From Hwanghaeella sp965227365 (GTDB lineage Bacteria; Pseudomonadota; Alphaproteobacteria; UBA8366; Aestuariispiraceae), in NCBI RefSeq assembly GCF_965227365.1, contig NZ_OZ245754.1:620001-684000 (forward strand): a stretch of DNA of 64,000 bases. The letters run 5' to 3'. Below the pieces are notes generated by a model. It was given only the letters and a program-made list of their open reading frames with translations. It did no database searches and was not told the origin of the DNA. The position numbers and the translations under genes are program-made. Shown one piece after another: positions 54,231 through 61,508 of the stretch. Positions within the stretch are counted from its first letter, which is position 1; each line of letters opens with the position of its first letter.

Positions 54231-55241
54231 TCAGCGCCCCCCCATGATGCCCTGCGGGCGAACCGCCAGCACGACGACCATGATCAAGAAGGTCAGCACC
54301 ACGCCATAGGTCGGGAAATAGGCCAGGCCGAATTGTTCGGCCAGACCGACGAGAAGCGCGCCGATCGCGGCCCCCGTCACCGATCCCAGCCCCCCGACGA
54401 TGACGACGATGAGGGAGGCCAGCAGATAGCGGATATCCTCGCCCGGCGCGATCGACAGCGCCGTCCCGCCGACGACACCGGCGAAACCCGCCAGGCCTGC
54501 CCCGATGGCGAAGACCAGCGCGAAGACCAGTTGCACGTTGACGCCGCTGGCCGCCAGCATCTGCCGGTCGTTCACGCCGGCCCGGATCATCATGCCGACC
54601 CGGGTACGGTTCAGGAAAAGCCAAAGCCCGATCCCGACCGCGACCGCGGCGACCAGGACGGCCAGTCGATAGATCGGGTATTTGATATAGACCGGGTCGC
54701 CCGAGGATTTGATGACGGACACGATCGGCAGGTTCGCCGCGCCGAACAGCCATTCCGGGGGCTGGAACTGATAAGTCGTGCCGGTCCAGATCGCCAGCAT
54801 CAGGTCGGCCGCGATGATCGAAATGCCGATGGTCACCAGCGTTTGGCGCAGATCGTCCCCTTCCATCCGACGGAAGATCAGGACTTGCAGCAGGATGCCG
54901 CTGACAGCGATGGCAAGGAAGGCGACCAGAAGGCCGAAGAACCAACTGCCGCTGGCTTCCGCGACCTCATAACCGATATAGGCGCCCAGCAGATACATCG
55001 AGCCATGCGCCAGGTTCACGTTCCGCATCAACCCGAAGACCAGGGTGAAGCCGCTGGCGACCAGGAAATACAGCCCGCCCAGCGTGATGCCGTTGAACAA
55101 CGTATTGACGAACGTCTTCTTCCGGCCGATTGCCGCAATCAGCCAATCCGGCCAGACCGCGAAAATCATCCATAGGAACACGGCCGCGGCCAGGAAAATG
55201 ACGATGGCCCAGAAAGTGTGCCGTTCAACGAAATTGCGCAT
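54231..55241 (-). CDS. LivH-type permease
   Basis: 336 residues. First gene of the twelve-gene operon. N-terminal anchor helix (FWAIVIFLAAAVFLWMIFAVW), then FNGITLGGLYFLVASGFTLVFGLMRNVNLAHGSMYLLGAYIGYE and the loop NRTRVGMMIRAGVNDRQMLAASGVNVQ. C-terminal RPQGIMGGR, three bases from the next gene. Its start is at 55241, with a short open frame ending just upstream at 55248. Confidence 0.92.
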   Translation of the reverse strand: MRNFVERHTFWAIVIFLAAAVFLWMIFAVWPDWLIAAIGRKKTFVNTLFNGITLGGLYFLVASGFTLVFGLMRNVNLAHGSMYLLGAYIGYEVAEASGSWFFGLLVAFLAIAVSGILLQVLIFRRMEGDDLRQTLVTIGISIIAADLMLAIWTGTTYQFQPPEWLFGAANLPIVSVIKSSGDPVYIKYPIYRLAVLVAAVAVGIGLWLFLNRTRVGMMIRAGVNDRQMLAASGVNVQLVFALVFAIGAGLAGFAGVVGGTALSIAPGEDIRYLLASLIVVIVGGLGSVTGAAIGALLVGLAEQFGLAYFPTYGVVLTFLIMVVVLAVRPQGIMGGR

Positions 55242-55247
55242 CGCCGA

Positions 55248-55364
55248 TCAACCCTGCTCGGTCATGGCGGCGACGCGCGGCGCGGTACCGTGTGCCGTAT
55301 CAGCTGCTGTCTCGGTTGACGTGGTTACGGGCTGCGCACCCATGGCCGGAACGGACCACAGCAT
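55248..55364 (-). CDS. possible leader or small protein upstream of livH
   Basis: Open frame of 38 codons (MLWSVPAMGAQPVTTSTETAAD at the start, MTEQG at the end) preceded by a strong site (GGGGAGGAAT, 9 bases before the ATG at 55364). It stops six bases before the livH start, the spacing of translational coupling. The same frame can be extended to an ATG at 55622 with GGGGGGAAC, giving 124 residues, but the added part is AT-rich and not gene-like. No homology is recognised. It may be a regulatory leader peptide or chance. Confidence 0.35.
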   Translation of the reverse strand: MLWSVPAMGAQPVTTSTETAADTAHGTAPRVAAMTEQG

Positions 55365-55697
55365 CCTTGAATTCCTCCCCGCGACACCGGTCTTTCCGGT
55401 GTTCTGGTTCCCAAATGACGACCCCGATACCGTGCGGGGTGCTGTCCGGTCTGTTGCCGGATTTGCGAAATATCTTGAGGCGACTTTTTTTGGGCCGCAA
55501 TGGCGACGAATCGAAAAATGGGTAAAAATGAGAAAATCATGATCCAAAAAATGAGAATCAATGGAGGGGAGGTTTCCATCAATTCTCTCATAATTTCCCG
55601 GTTTCAGGCTGTAAGAAGCCATCGTTCCCCCCAAAGATACGGCCAAAACTTGATGCGTTCGGCCTTTTTATCGCTGTAAAATGAACCAATATATGGA

Positions 55698-55718
55698 CCA
55701 ATTCAGCGAATGAATTGG
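55698..55718. repeat. inverted repeat, candidate GntR operator
   Basis: CCAATTCA, five bases, TGAATTGG: perfect 8-bp arms. It lies 50 bases upstream of the -35 element toward gntR, and close to a TATATT (on the minus strand) that could be the -10 of the opposite operon. Confidence 0.6.
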
Positions 55719-55767
55719 AACAATAGCACCAATTTTCGAGTTTACCAGACATTTTGGCTCAAAAAAG

Positions 55768-55797
55768 TTGACCATATATACCAATTGAACCTATAGT
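55768..55797 (+). promoter_or_regulatory. candidate promoter of the gntR gene
   Basis: TTGACC (55768-55773), 18 bases, TATAGT (55792-55797), about 60 bases before the ATG at 55858. An ACCAAT repeat lies between the boxes. Confidence 0.6.
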
Positions 55798-55857
55798 ACT
55801 GTTTGTTTGGGGCATTGATTCGGGTCTCGCACGCCGTGCAGGCCTTTGGGGAAATTC

Positions 55858-56577
55858 ATGAGATCGACTATTTCAGCGCGTATTGCCGACCAATTGCGGT
55901 CGGATATTCGCGCGGGCGCCTTTTCGGGCGACGGGCGCATTCCGACCGAGCGGGAACTCGCCGCCCGCTTCGATGTAGCGCGTAATACGGTGCGCCGGGC
56001 GATCGAGGATTTGCGGGCGGACGGCCTCGTGGTCTGCCATGTCGGGCGCGGTACATTCGTCGCCGGCAATGACGGTTTGGCACAACTCGCACCGGGTGCG
56101 CAGACCGGGGCGGAGAACGAAAATGCGGCGCCGGGCCTCGCCTATGACTTCGTTGCGGAAATCAGTCCGCGCGACCTGATAGAAGCGCGCCTGATGTTCG
56201 AGCCCGCCGTGGCCGCGGCCGCGGCCGCGAATGCGACGGACGCGGATATTCAGCAGTTGTTGCGCGCGCAGGCGGGATCGGAAGAGACGGAGGAGATGGA
56301 AACCTTCGAACGCTATGACGCGGAAATACACCGCCTGCTCTTCGCGATGAGCCAGAACCAGCTTGTTATCAAGATTGACGAGATGCTGTCGGCGATGCGG
56401 GCAAATGCGGATTGGCTGGCGGCGAAGCGGCGGGCCTATACGCCCGCGCTTAAGGCCCGCTATGTCTCACAGCACAAGGACATCATCGAAGGCATTCGGA
56501 TGCGGTCGCCGAAAGCGGCGCGGGAGGCGATGACCGCGCATCTCGAGGAAGTCCGCCGCGCCCTGCTCGAGATATGA
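55858..56577 (+). CDS. GntR-family regulator, FadR/FCD group
   Basis: 239 residues from ATG 55858 (the TTG at 55846 is in frame but less likely). Winged helix at residues 1-66 (IPTERELAARFDVARNTVRRAIEDLRADGLV), then an FCD-type helical ligand domain (DLIEARLMFEPAVAAAAAANATD, DAEIHRLLFAMSQNQLV with HRLLF-type metal ligands). Probably binds the dyad at 55698 and responds to a small carboxylate. Divergent from the twelve-gene operon, and overlapping the next gene by four bases. Confidence 0.9.
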   Translation: MRSTISARIADQLRSDIRAGAFSGDGRIPTERELAARFDVARNTVRRAIEDLRADGLVVCHVGRGTFVAGNDGLAQLAPGAQTGAENENAAPGLAYDFVAEISPRDLIEARLMFEPAVAAAAAANATDADIQQLLRAQAGSEETEEMETFERYDAEIHRLLFAMSQNQLVIKIDEMLSAMRANADWLAAKRRAYTPALKARYVSQHKDIIEGIRMRSPKAAREAMTAHLEEVRRALLEI

Positions 56578-57257
56578 CCAAGGCGACGACCGAGAAGTCT
56601 GCACGGTGGCGGATCGTCGCGCCAAACCATTCGGCGCTGCTGCCTGCCTGCATCCTGACAGCGGCGCCCAGCCTGCCGGGCGACCGTGTTCCGATGGAGG
56701 TTGGCTTGTTGCTGCCCACGGGCGGCGGCAAGGATTCCGTGACAGGCATTGTTCCATCCGATGCTGAGGAACGCGGCGCCGCCGGTATCGGTTTGTTCAT
56801 GGCGAACCCGTTCCTGTCAGTCGAGCGCGAGGCGGAACGATTGAAGCGCGCGGGAGTCGAGTGGGTGTCGAACTTGCCTAGCACGCACCAACAGGACCCG
56901 GAATTCCGCCAACAGTTGGAGGATGTGGGATTGGACTGGACGCGGGAGGTCCGGTGTTTGGCTGAATTCGGCGAGCTGGGATTCAAACGGTTGGCCGTGC
57001 TGTGCGACGAAGCGGCCTGTGCCGATGTGCTGGCGGCGCGGCCGGAGGCGGTGGCAATTCTGCCGCGGGTCGCGGATTTCGCGGCCGGATTCCCCTCAAT
57101 GTTGCGTCGGGGGGGATCGGCCCAGGGCGTGGCCATGGCCTTGCGGGAAAAGGGTTGGTCGGGACCGGTGCTGGTGCTGGGAAGCGAAGCGGAAGCGGCA
57201 AGCCCGACCCTTTGGCCGCACGGCGTCGATGGATTGCTACTACGCCCCATTGTCTGA
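56574..57257 (+). CDS. divergent TIM-barrel (PEP hydrolase-like) homologue
   Basis: 227 residues. Residues ~90-164 (GVEWVSNLPSTHQQ, RQQLEDVGLDWTREV, ADVLAARPEAVAILP) align with residues 112-185 of the TIM-barrel protein encoded at 47929, and with the N-terminal domain of the regulator at 57285. The glycine-rich loops of those proteins (GGGAGTG at the start, CHLGLTTGGSIG and HGGPVA) are absent or altered, so it has probably lost the usual active site. The start is ATG overlapping the gntR stop (ATGA), so it is co-translated with the regulator and may be a ligand-binding partner. Confidence 0.7.
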   Translation: MTKATTEKSARWRIVAPNHSALLPACILTAAPSLPGDRVPMEVGLLLPTGGGKDSVTGIVPSDAEERGAAGIGLFMANPFLSVEREAERLKRAGVEWVSNLPSTHQQDPEFRQQLEDVGLDWTREVRCLAEFGELGFKRLAVLCDEAACADVLAARPEAVAILPRVADFAAGFPSMLRRGGSAQGVAMALREKGWSGPVLVLGSEAEAASPTLWPHGVDGLLLRPIV

Positions 57258-57284
57258 TTCCGCGCTTTACCGCTTCAGGCAATC

Positions 57285-59021
57285 CTAACCGGTTAGGCCG
57301 TATTTCTGGATCTTGTTGTAGAGCGTCTTGCGGGACACACCGAGCGCCTCGGCGGTACGGGTCCGGTTGAAACCGTTCCGCCACAAGGCGTCGAGGATGC
57401 GCTCCTTCTCACCCCGTGCCGTCGGTACGGCCGTGTCGGTGTCTTCCAGCCGGCCCAGCACCGCGTCCTCCGCAATCGGACCGCGCTGCCGGTCTGCTGC
57501 AAGATCGGTCAGAAGGGCGGCGAGTTCGGCCTCGTTTCCCGGCCAGGCATGGGCCTCAAGGCGGCGCAGGGCGCTGGCGGTGAAGTCCTGCCGGGACATC
57601 GGAAGGCCGGTTTCGACGCAATCGAATAGATCCTCGATCCGCTCCCGCAATGGCGGCACGGTTAAGACGGCGCCGCCCAGGGCCTCGATCAATTGCGGAT
57701 CGAACCCCAACGCGGCCGGGTCGATGTCTCCGCCACCGCCGGCCGCCTCGCAGACCAGCACGACACGGGTGCTGACCGGGACGGGCCGCCAGGATCCCGG
57801 CGCGCGGAAGGTCCCGTCCATCAGCGCGCGGGCCAGCCGCCGCTGTGTCGCGACGGGCAGGCGTTCCGCCGCGCGTATGGCCAGCACGCCGATGCCGGGG
57901 TCGGAAAGCCCTGGCAGGCGTTTATCGATTGTGTCGCGATGACCGAACAGCAGGTTCCGGGCGCGGCCCGGGAATTCCTCCCCGGCCAGATCGATGGTGA
58001 CCACGGGGCCCTTGCCGGTCTTGCCGGCGGCGGAAACACCCGCCAGCGCTGTCAGGCTGGGTTGTGTCGGACTTCCTTTTTCCGCCAGCAGCAAGACCGG
58101 GCGGTTTAGATCGGCCATTTGCTTCAGGCGATCGAGGTAGTGGATCAAGGCGGGTGACCGTCCCCGGAATCCGATCCCGCGGCCCCAGGCGGTAAGACGG
58201 TTCTCCTTATCGTCCAATGCCGCGCCCTTGCTGCTCGCCTGCCGGAAGCGGTCGATCTGGTCGGCAACGGCAATCTCGAGCGGCATGCGTTCGAAGGTCG
58301 AGCCGCCGACATAGCCGTCTATATCGGCCAGCCGGATGACCTGGGTGAGATCCTCCGCGGTTTCAATCGGGCCGCCTTCCACCAGAAAACGCGTCTTCGG
58401 ATTGATCCGTTTGACCAGGCGGCCGATCTCCCGCGCCATGGCGGCGGCTTCCTCCAGCGAGGCGCGGGCCCGATGCCCGACCGATCCGCCCACGTTCCAG
58501 CCGAGATTGAGGCAGACCATGTCGAGGCCCGCATCGGCGGCCAGGCGCGCCTGGGTCCTTGTCGCGCAATAGAACATTGCGGTCAGGCCCTGATCCTGAA
58601 CCGCGCGGAGCTGTTCCACCTCACGTTCGATGCCGCGGCCGGCGCGGGACAGAATTTGTTGCATCGGCCGGGAATAGTGCATGCAACTGGGGAAGTTCAC
58701 AGCGCCCGCGAAACCCTGCTCCGCGATCGCGGCCGCGGTGGCGCTGAAATCGAGCTCCGCTTCCCATACGTTCAAACCGATCAGCACCGGTATGCGGCAT
58801 TGGGTCAGCAGCTCGGTGCGCGCGAAACCATCGGTCAACGAGCGTGCGTCGAAGATCGGCAGCATGCAGGCGATCGAGGGCGCCCCCATGCTGCGCAGCC
58901 GGCCGGCATTGATCGCCAGCAGGAAATCGGCGCCGCCGCGCTCCGCCGCCAACCCTGTGCTGCCGGAGCCGATGGCCGCGCCGATCAGAAATTTTCCCTT
59001 GCGCTTAAGCTGTTTCCTCAA
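57285..59021 (-). CDS. TIM-barrel sensor regulator with degenerate AAA+ domain and Fis HTH
   Basis: 578 residues with a TTG start at 59021. Residues 1-262 are a TIM barrel of the same family as the protein at 47929 (GAAIGSGSTGLAAERGGADFL, MVCLNLGWNVGGSVG, FLVEGGPIETAEDL, GGSTFERMPLEIA). Residues ~288-505 align with sigma-54 activator AAA+ domains (RSPALIHYLDRLKQM, PPLRERIEDLF, AWPGNEAEL), but Walker A is replaced by AEKGSPTQPS, GAFTGA is missing (LLFGHRDTIDKRL) and the Walker B acids are gone (VLAIRAAERLP). Residues 535-578 form a Fis-type helix-turn-helix (NRTRTAEALGVSRKTLYNK). It probably regulates through ligand sensing with ordinary RNA polymerase. It follows the FAD oxidoreductase gene by 30 bases. 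Confidence 0.9.
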   Translation of the reverse strand: MRKQLKRKGKFLIGAAIGSGSTGLAAERGGADFLLAINAGRLRSMGAPSIACMLPIFDARSLTDGFARTELLTQCRIPVLIGLNVWEAELDFSATAAAIAEQGFAGAVNFPSCMHYSRPMQQILSRAGRGIEREVEQLRAVQDQGLTAMFYCATRTQARLAADAGLDMVCLNLGWNVGGSVGHRARASLEEAAAMAREIGRLVKRINPKTRFLVEGGPIETAEDLTQVIRLADIDGYVGGSTFERMPLEIAVADQIDRFRQASSKGAALDDKENRLTAWGRGIGFRGRSPALIHYLDRLKQMADLNRPVLLLAEKGSPTQPSLTALAGVSAAGKTGKGPVVTIDLAGEEFPGRARNLLFGHRDTIDKRLPGLSDPGIGVLAIRAAERLPVATQRRLARALMDGTFRAPGSWRPVPVSTRVVLVCEAAGGGGDIDPAALGFDPQLIEALGGAVLTVPPLRERIEDLFDCVETGLPMSRQDFTASALRRLEAHAWPGNEAELAALLTDLAADRQRGPIAEDAVLGRLEDTDTAVPTARGEKERILDALWRNGFNRTRTAEALGVSRKTLYNKIQKYGLTG

Positions 59022-59030
59022 TCCCGCACC

Positions 59031-59058
59031 CTGGTAACCCGTCGCATTGGGTTACCAG
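59031..59058. repeat. perfect 10-bp inverted repeat between two genes
   Basis: CTGGTAACCC, eight bases, GGGTTACCAG. It spans the stop codon of the FAD oxidoreductase gene and ends 10 bases before the TTG start of the regulator gene. No T tract follows on the minus strand. It may be the binding site of the adjacent regulator or an mRNA hairpin reducing its expression. Confidence 0.75.
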
Positions 59059-60428
59059 TATCGCACGCCTTGCCGGTCGAGTTCACCCTGAACCTGCGTG
59101 ACGTCGATACGGTCCAACTCACTGTTCGATCTCAGCGACAGCGCGGCGGCAATTCCGGCGCCCTGGCCGGTGACGGCGCAACAGCTCATGTTCCGGGTCG
59201 CGGCGTGGCTGACCGGGTCGCCGCCGGTAGCGCGGCCGGCTACCAGCAGGTTCTTCACCTTCTTGGGCAGCAGGTTGCGATAGGGGATCTGGAAGTATCG
59301 GCCCGTGGTCGGCAGGATCAGGATGCCGTAGCCGTCGATGAATTCCGGATAGATGCCGATCGAATCCTCGAACCGGCCCTGCTCGCGCACATCCTGTTCG
59401 GTCATGTTGTAGACGGCGTCGATCTTGCGTGTGTCGCGGATCCCCAGCGTCATCCCGAAATTGCGCAGCCGCATGCCTTCGCAGCCCGGCATGTAGCGTT
59501 TCAGTGCCTCGATCGCCAACATGGACTGGCGGCGGCCTTCGATCTCGAACTTGGTCAGATCGTCCGGGTCCGTGCCGTCACAATCGTCCATATGGATCAG
59601 GTTCATATAGGTCAACTCACCCGTATCGTGCATCGCCCCCCAGGTGCCGGCGATGGTGTTCAGATGCGGCGGGATCAACCCATCCTCGATGGCTTTCTGG
59701 AACGGCTTCTTCACGAAGGGGGAGAACATGTCGTCCTCCTTGCCCGAGGTTTCGATGTTCCATTCGCCACCGCCGCCCCAGTCCTTGTAGGTCTGCGGGT
59801 CGTTGCGGATGCCTTCCATGAATTTAGTCTTGTCGACTCCGGCGACGTGGAACATGACCGACGCTGCCATCATCTTTTCCTTCGGCGTCTTGAAGACCGG
59901 TGCGCCGGCCCAGTTGACCAGATCCGCGTCGCCGGTGGCATCGATCACGCGTTTCGCCAGAATGGCCTCGCGTCCCGCTTTGGATTCAGTGATGATGCCG
60001 GTGATCGTGTCGCCGTCCATGATCGGCGCGACGACAAAACGGTGCAGCATGGCATGGATGCCCGCTTCCTCGACCAGCTTGTCGGCGACGATCTTGAAGC
60101 CTTCGGAGTCGATTTCATAGGACAGGCTCTGCGATTCCTGAACCGCCGCGCCCATTTCCTTGGCGCGTGTTTCGAATTCACGGCCGATCCCGTTCGCCTC
60201 GATCGTATCCTCGTGCCGGTACCAGGCCATGCCCTCGACGCCGACGACGGTCAGGTTGCCGCCGAAACAGCCGAAGCGTTCGACCAGCGCAACCTCCGCG
60301 CCCGACCGTGCGGCGGCCAGCGCGGCGGCCAACCCGCCGGGTCCGGATCCCACGACCAGGACATCCGTCTTGTGCACCACATCCACGGATCGTGCCGGTT
60401 CCGTGATCTGACCGAGAGACTGCGCCAT
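59052..60428 (-). CDS. FAD-dependent oxidoreductase
   Basis: 458 residues. N-terminal dinucleotide fold DVLVVGSGPGGLAAALAAARSGAEVALVERFGCFGGNLT, then VDATGDADLVNWAGAPVF and C-terminal LVAGRATGGDPVSHAATRNMSCCAVTGQGAGIAAAL, which are typical of the FAD_oxidored (PF12831) family. Many relatives are anaerobic- or aerobic-degradation dehydrogenases of unknown substrate, related to succinate/tricarballylate-type enzymes. Its pairing with the TIM-barrel regulator downstream suggests it is regulated by, or supplies the ligand of, that system. A 209-base gene-free region lies upstream. Confidence 0.9.
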   Translation of the reverse strand: MAQSLGQITEPARSVDVVHKTDVLVVGSGPGGLAAALAAARSGAEVALVERFGCFGGNLTVVGVEGMAWYRHEDTIEANGIGREFETRAKEMGAAVQESQSLSYEIDSEGFKIVADKLVEEAGIHAMLHRFVVAPIMDGDTITGIITESKAGREAILAKRVIDATGDADLVNWAGAPVFKTPKEKMMAASVMFHVAGVDKTKFMEGIRNDPQTYKDWGGGGEWNIETSGKEDDMFSPFVKKPFQKAIEDGLIPPHLNTIAGTWGAMHDTGELTYMNLIHMDDCDGTDPDDLTKFEIEGRRQSMLAIEALKRYMPGCEGMRLRNFGMTLGIRDTRKIDAVYNMTEQDVREQGRFEDSIGIYPEFIDGYGILILPTTGRYFQIPYRNLLPKKVKNLLVAGRATGGDPVSHAATRNMSCCAVTGQGAGIAAALSLRSNSELDRIDVTQVQGELDRQGVRYW

Positions 60429-60637
60429 CGACCGTTCCTAACGTTGCTTTGAATTGATTTCTCCGCCCCGGACCTTTGTTGCCGCGGCCGCCTCCGACTT
60501 TCGAAATTCTTCGGATAATGGAGAGGATTAATCCCGCCGTCACCCCTGAATCTATGCGGATAAATGAGTTTAATTCATTCATTTCCAATGCTTATTCGAA
60601 GCTTGGCGAAAATGAACGAACGTCACCGGAGCCGGGA
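60429..60637. other. intergenic region upstream of the FAD oxidoreductase
   Basis: A 209-base stretch, AT-rich in its right half. Around 60562-60584 the sequence AAATGA...TCATTT forms an inverted repeat, followed by several ATTC/ATTT copies. It should hold the promoter of the FAD oxidoreductase gene and follows the end of the sulfotransferase gene, which is transcribed toward it. No gene seen. Confidence 0.45.
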
Positions 60638-61387
60638 TCAGCGTTCGGCTTCTTCCCGGAAGCGCTCCATCCAGTCCCGGCTGACCGCGTCGGCCAGTTT
60701 GGCGACGCCGGGTGCGATGCTGTCGGGCGGTGGAGCGGCAACGCCAAGGGCCGCGCAGATGCGTTCCAGTTCCTTGCCAGGATTTTCGGAAAGACTTTCA
60801 TAGTCCACGGTCAACGGCTCGATCCCTTCGGTGTCGAACCAGTCGGTCCAGGCCGTGTCATGGCTTTCCAGCTCTTCCAATGTCGCGGCGATATGCTGAA
60901 AATCGAAAACCGGCTCCGCAGGCGGGGCGAGGCGCTCAACCTCCGTCCCATCCGGGGCGATATGCCAAAGCCCGGTCTGTTGCGCCTTCACCAGGGAGAT
61001 GGCTTGGGCCAGTTTGTCCCGCCGGCGTAGGTGGATATACAGCACGTCGCCGAAAGCCGCGGCCAGCCGCGCCTTGTCGTTCCGACATCCCGGATGGACC
61101 CGGTCGATCAAGGCCGCCAGTCGGTCCAGATACCGATGCATCAGGCGCAGGCCGAAAATGCCGGTGCCTGCCGTTCCGGCGTTGATCGCCCCCTTCAGCA
61201 TCGCCGCGCAATAGGCCGGGTCCTCCGGGCTGCCTTCAACCGGCATGCCCCAATGCTCCAGCCATTTCGCGTCGATGCCGGTCATGAAAAAGGAATCGGG
61301 CGCGCCGGTGCGGCCCGTCGCGGTCAGCAGATCGCAGAGCAGGGTGCTGCCGGTGCGCGGCGTGGCGCAGATGATGTAGCTCTTCAT
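60638..61387 (-). CDS. Stf0-type sulfotransferase
   Basis: 249 residues. The N-terminal SYIICATPRTGSTLLCDLLTATGRTGAP carries the PAPS 5'-phosphosulfate loop (TPRTGST), and DLLTATG and a second region IHLRRRDKLAQAISLVKA are shared with trehalose 2-sulfotransferase Stf0 and NodH-like proteins. It would sulfate a sugar or lipid acceptor. The full length (Stf0 is ~260 residues) is present. Starts divergently from panE, 121 bases away. Confidence 0.88.
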   Translation of the reverse strand: MKSYIICATPRTGSTLLCDLLTATGRTGAPDSFFMTGIDAKWLEHWGMPVEGSPEDPAYCAAMLKGAINAGTAGTGIFGLRLMHRYLDRLAALIDRVHPGCRNDKARLAAAFGDVLYIHLRRRDKLAQAISLVKAQQTGLWHIAPDGTEVERLAPPAEPVFDFQHIAATLEELESHDTAWTDWFDTEGIEPLTVDYESLSENPGKELERICAALGVAAPPPDSIAPGVAKLADAVSRDWMERFREEAER

Positions 61388-61508
61388 GACGGACCGCTCC
61401 TGGTATTCGGGGCAATAGTGTCGTGCGCCGGGGATGCTTGTCTAATGCGGGCCGGGCCGACAAGCTGTTTACAACAAACAAGACACATGGACTGGGAGGA
61501 TTGAGGTC

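Larger units (their letters stand above)
55365..55857. promoter_or_regulatory. AT-rich divergent control region
   Basis: 493 bases between the twelve-gene operon and the gntR gene, clearly AT-richer than the surroundings from ~55480. It holds an inverted repeat (55698-55718), four direct copies of ACCAAT (55685, 55697, 55728, 55780) and a promoter-like pair at 55768-55797 reading toward gntR. Confidence 0.6.

Noticed and set aside
57285..59021. P-loop consensus GVSAAGKT inside the TIM-barrel regulator, which would make it a working AAA+ ATPase.
   Set aside because: It lies after the position equivalent to Walker A in the alignment with NtrC-type proteins, and Walker B and GAFTGA are also missing, so I treat it as a chance match.
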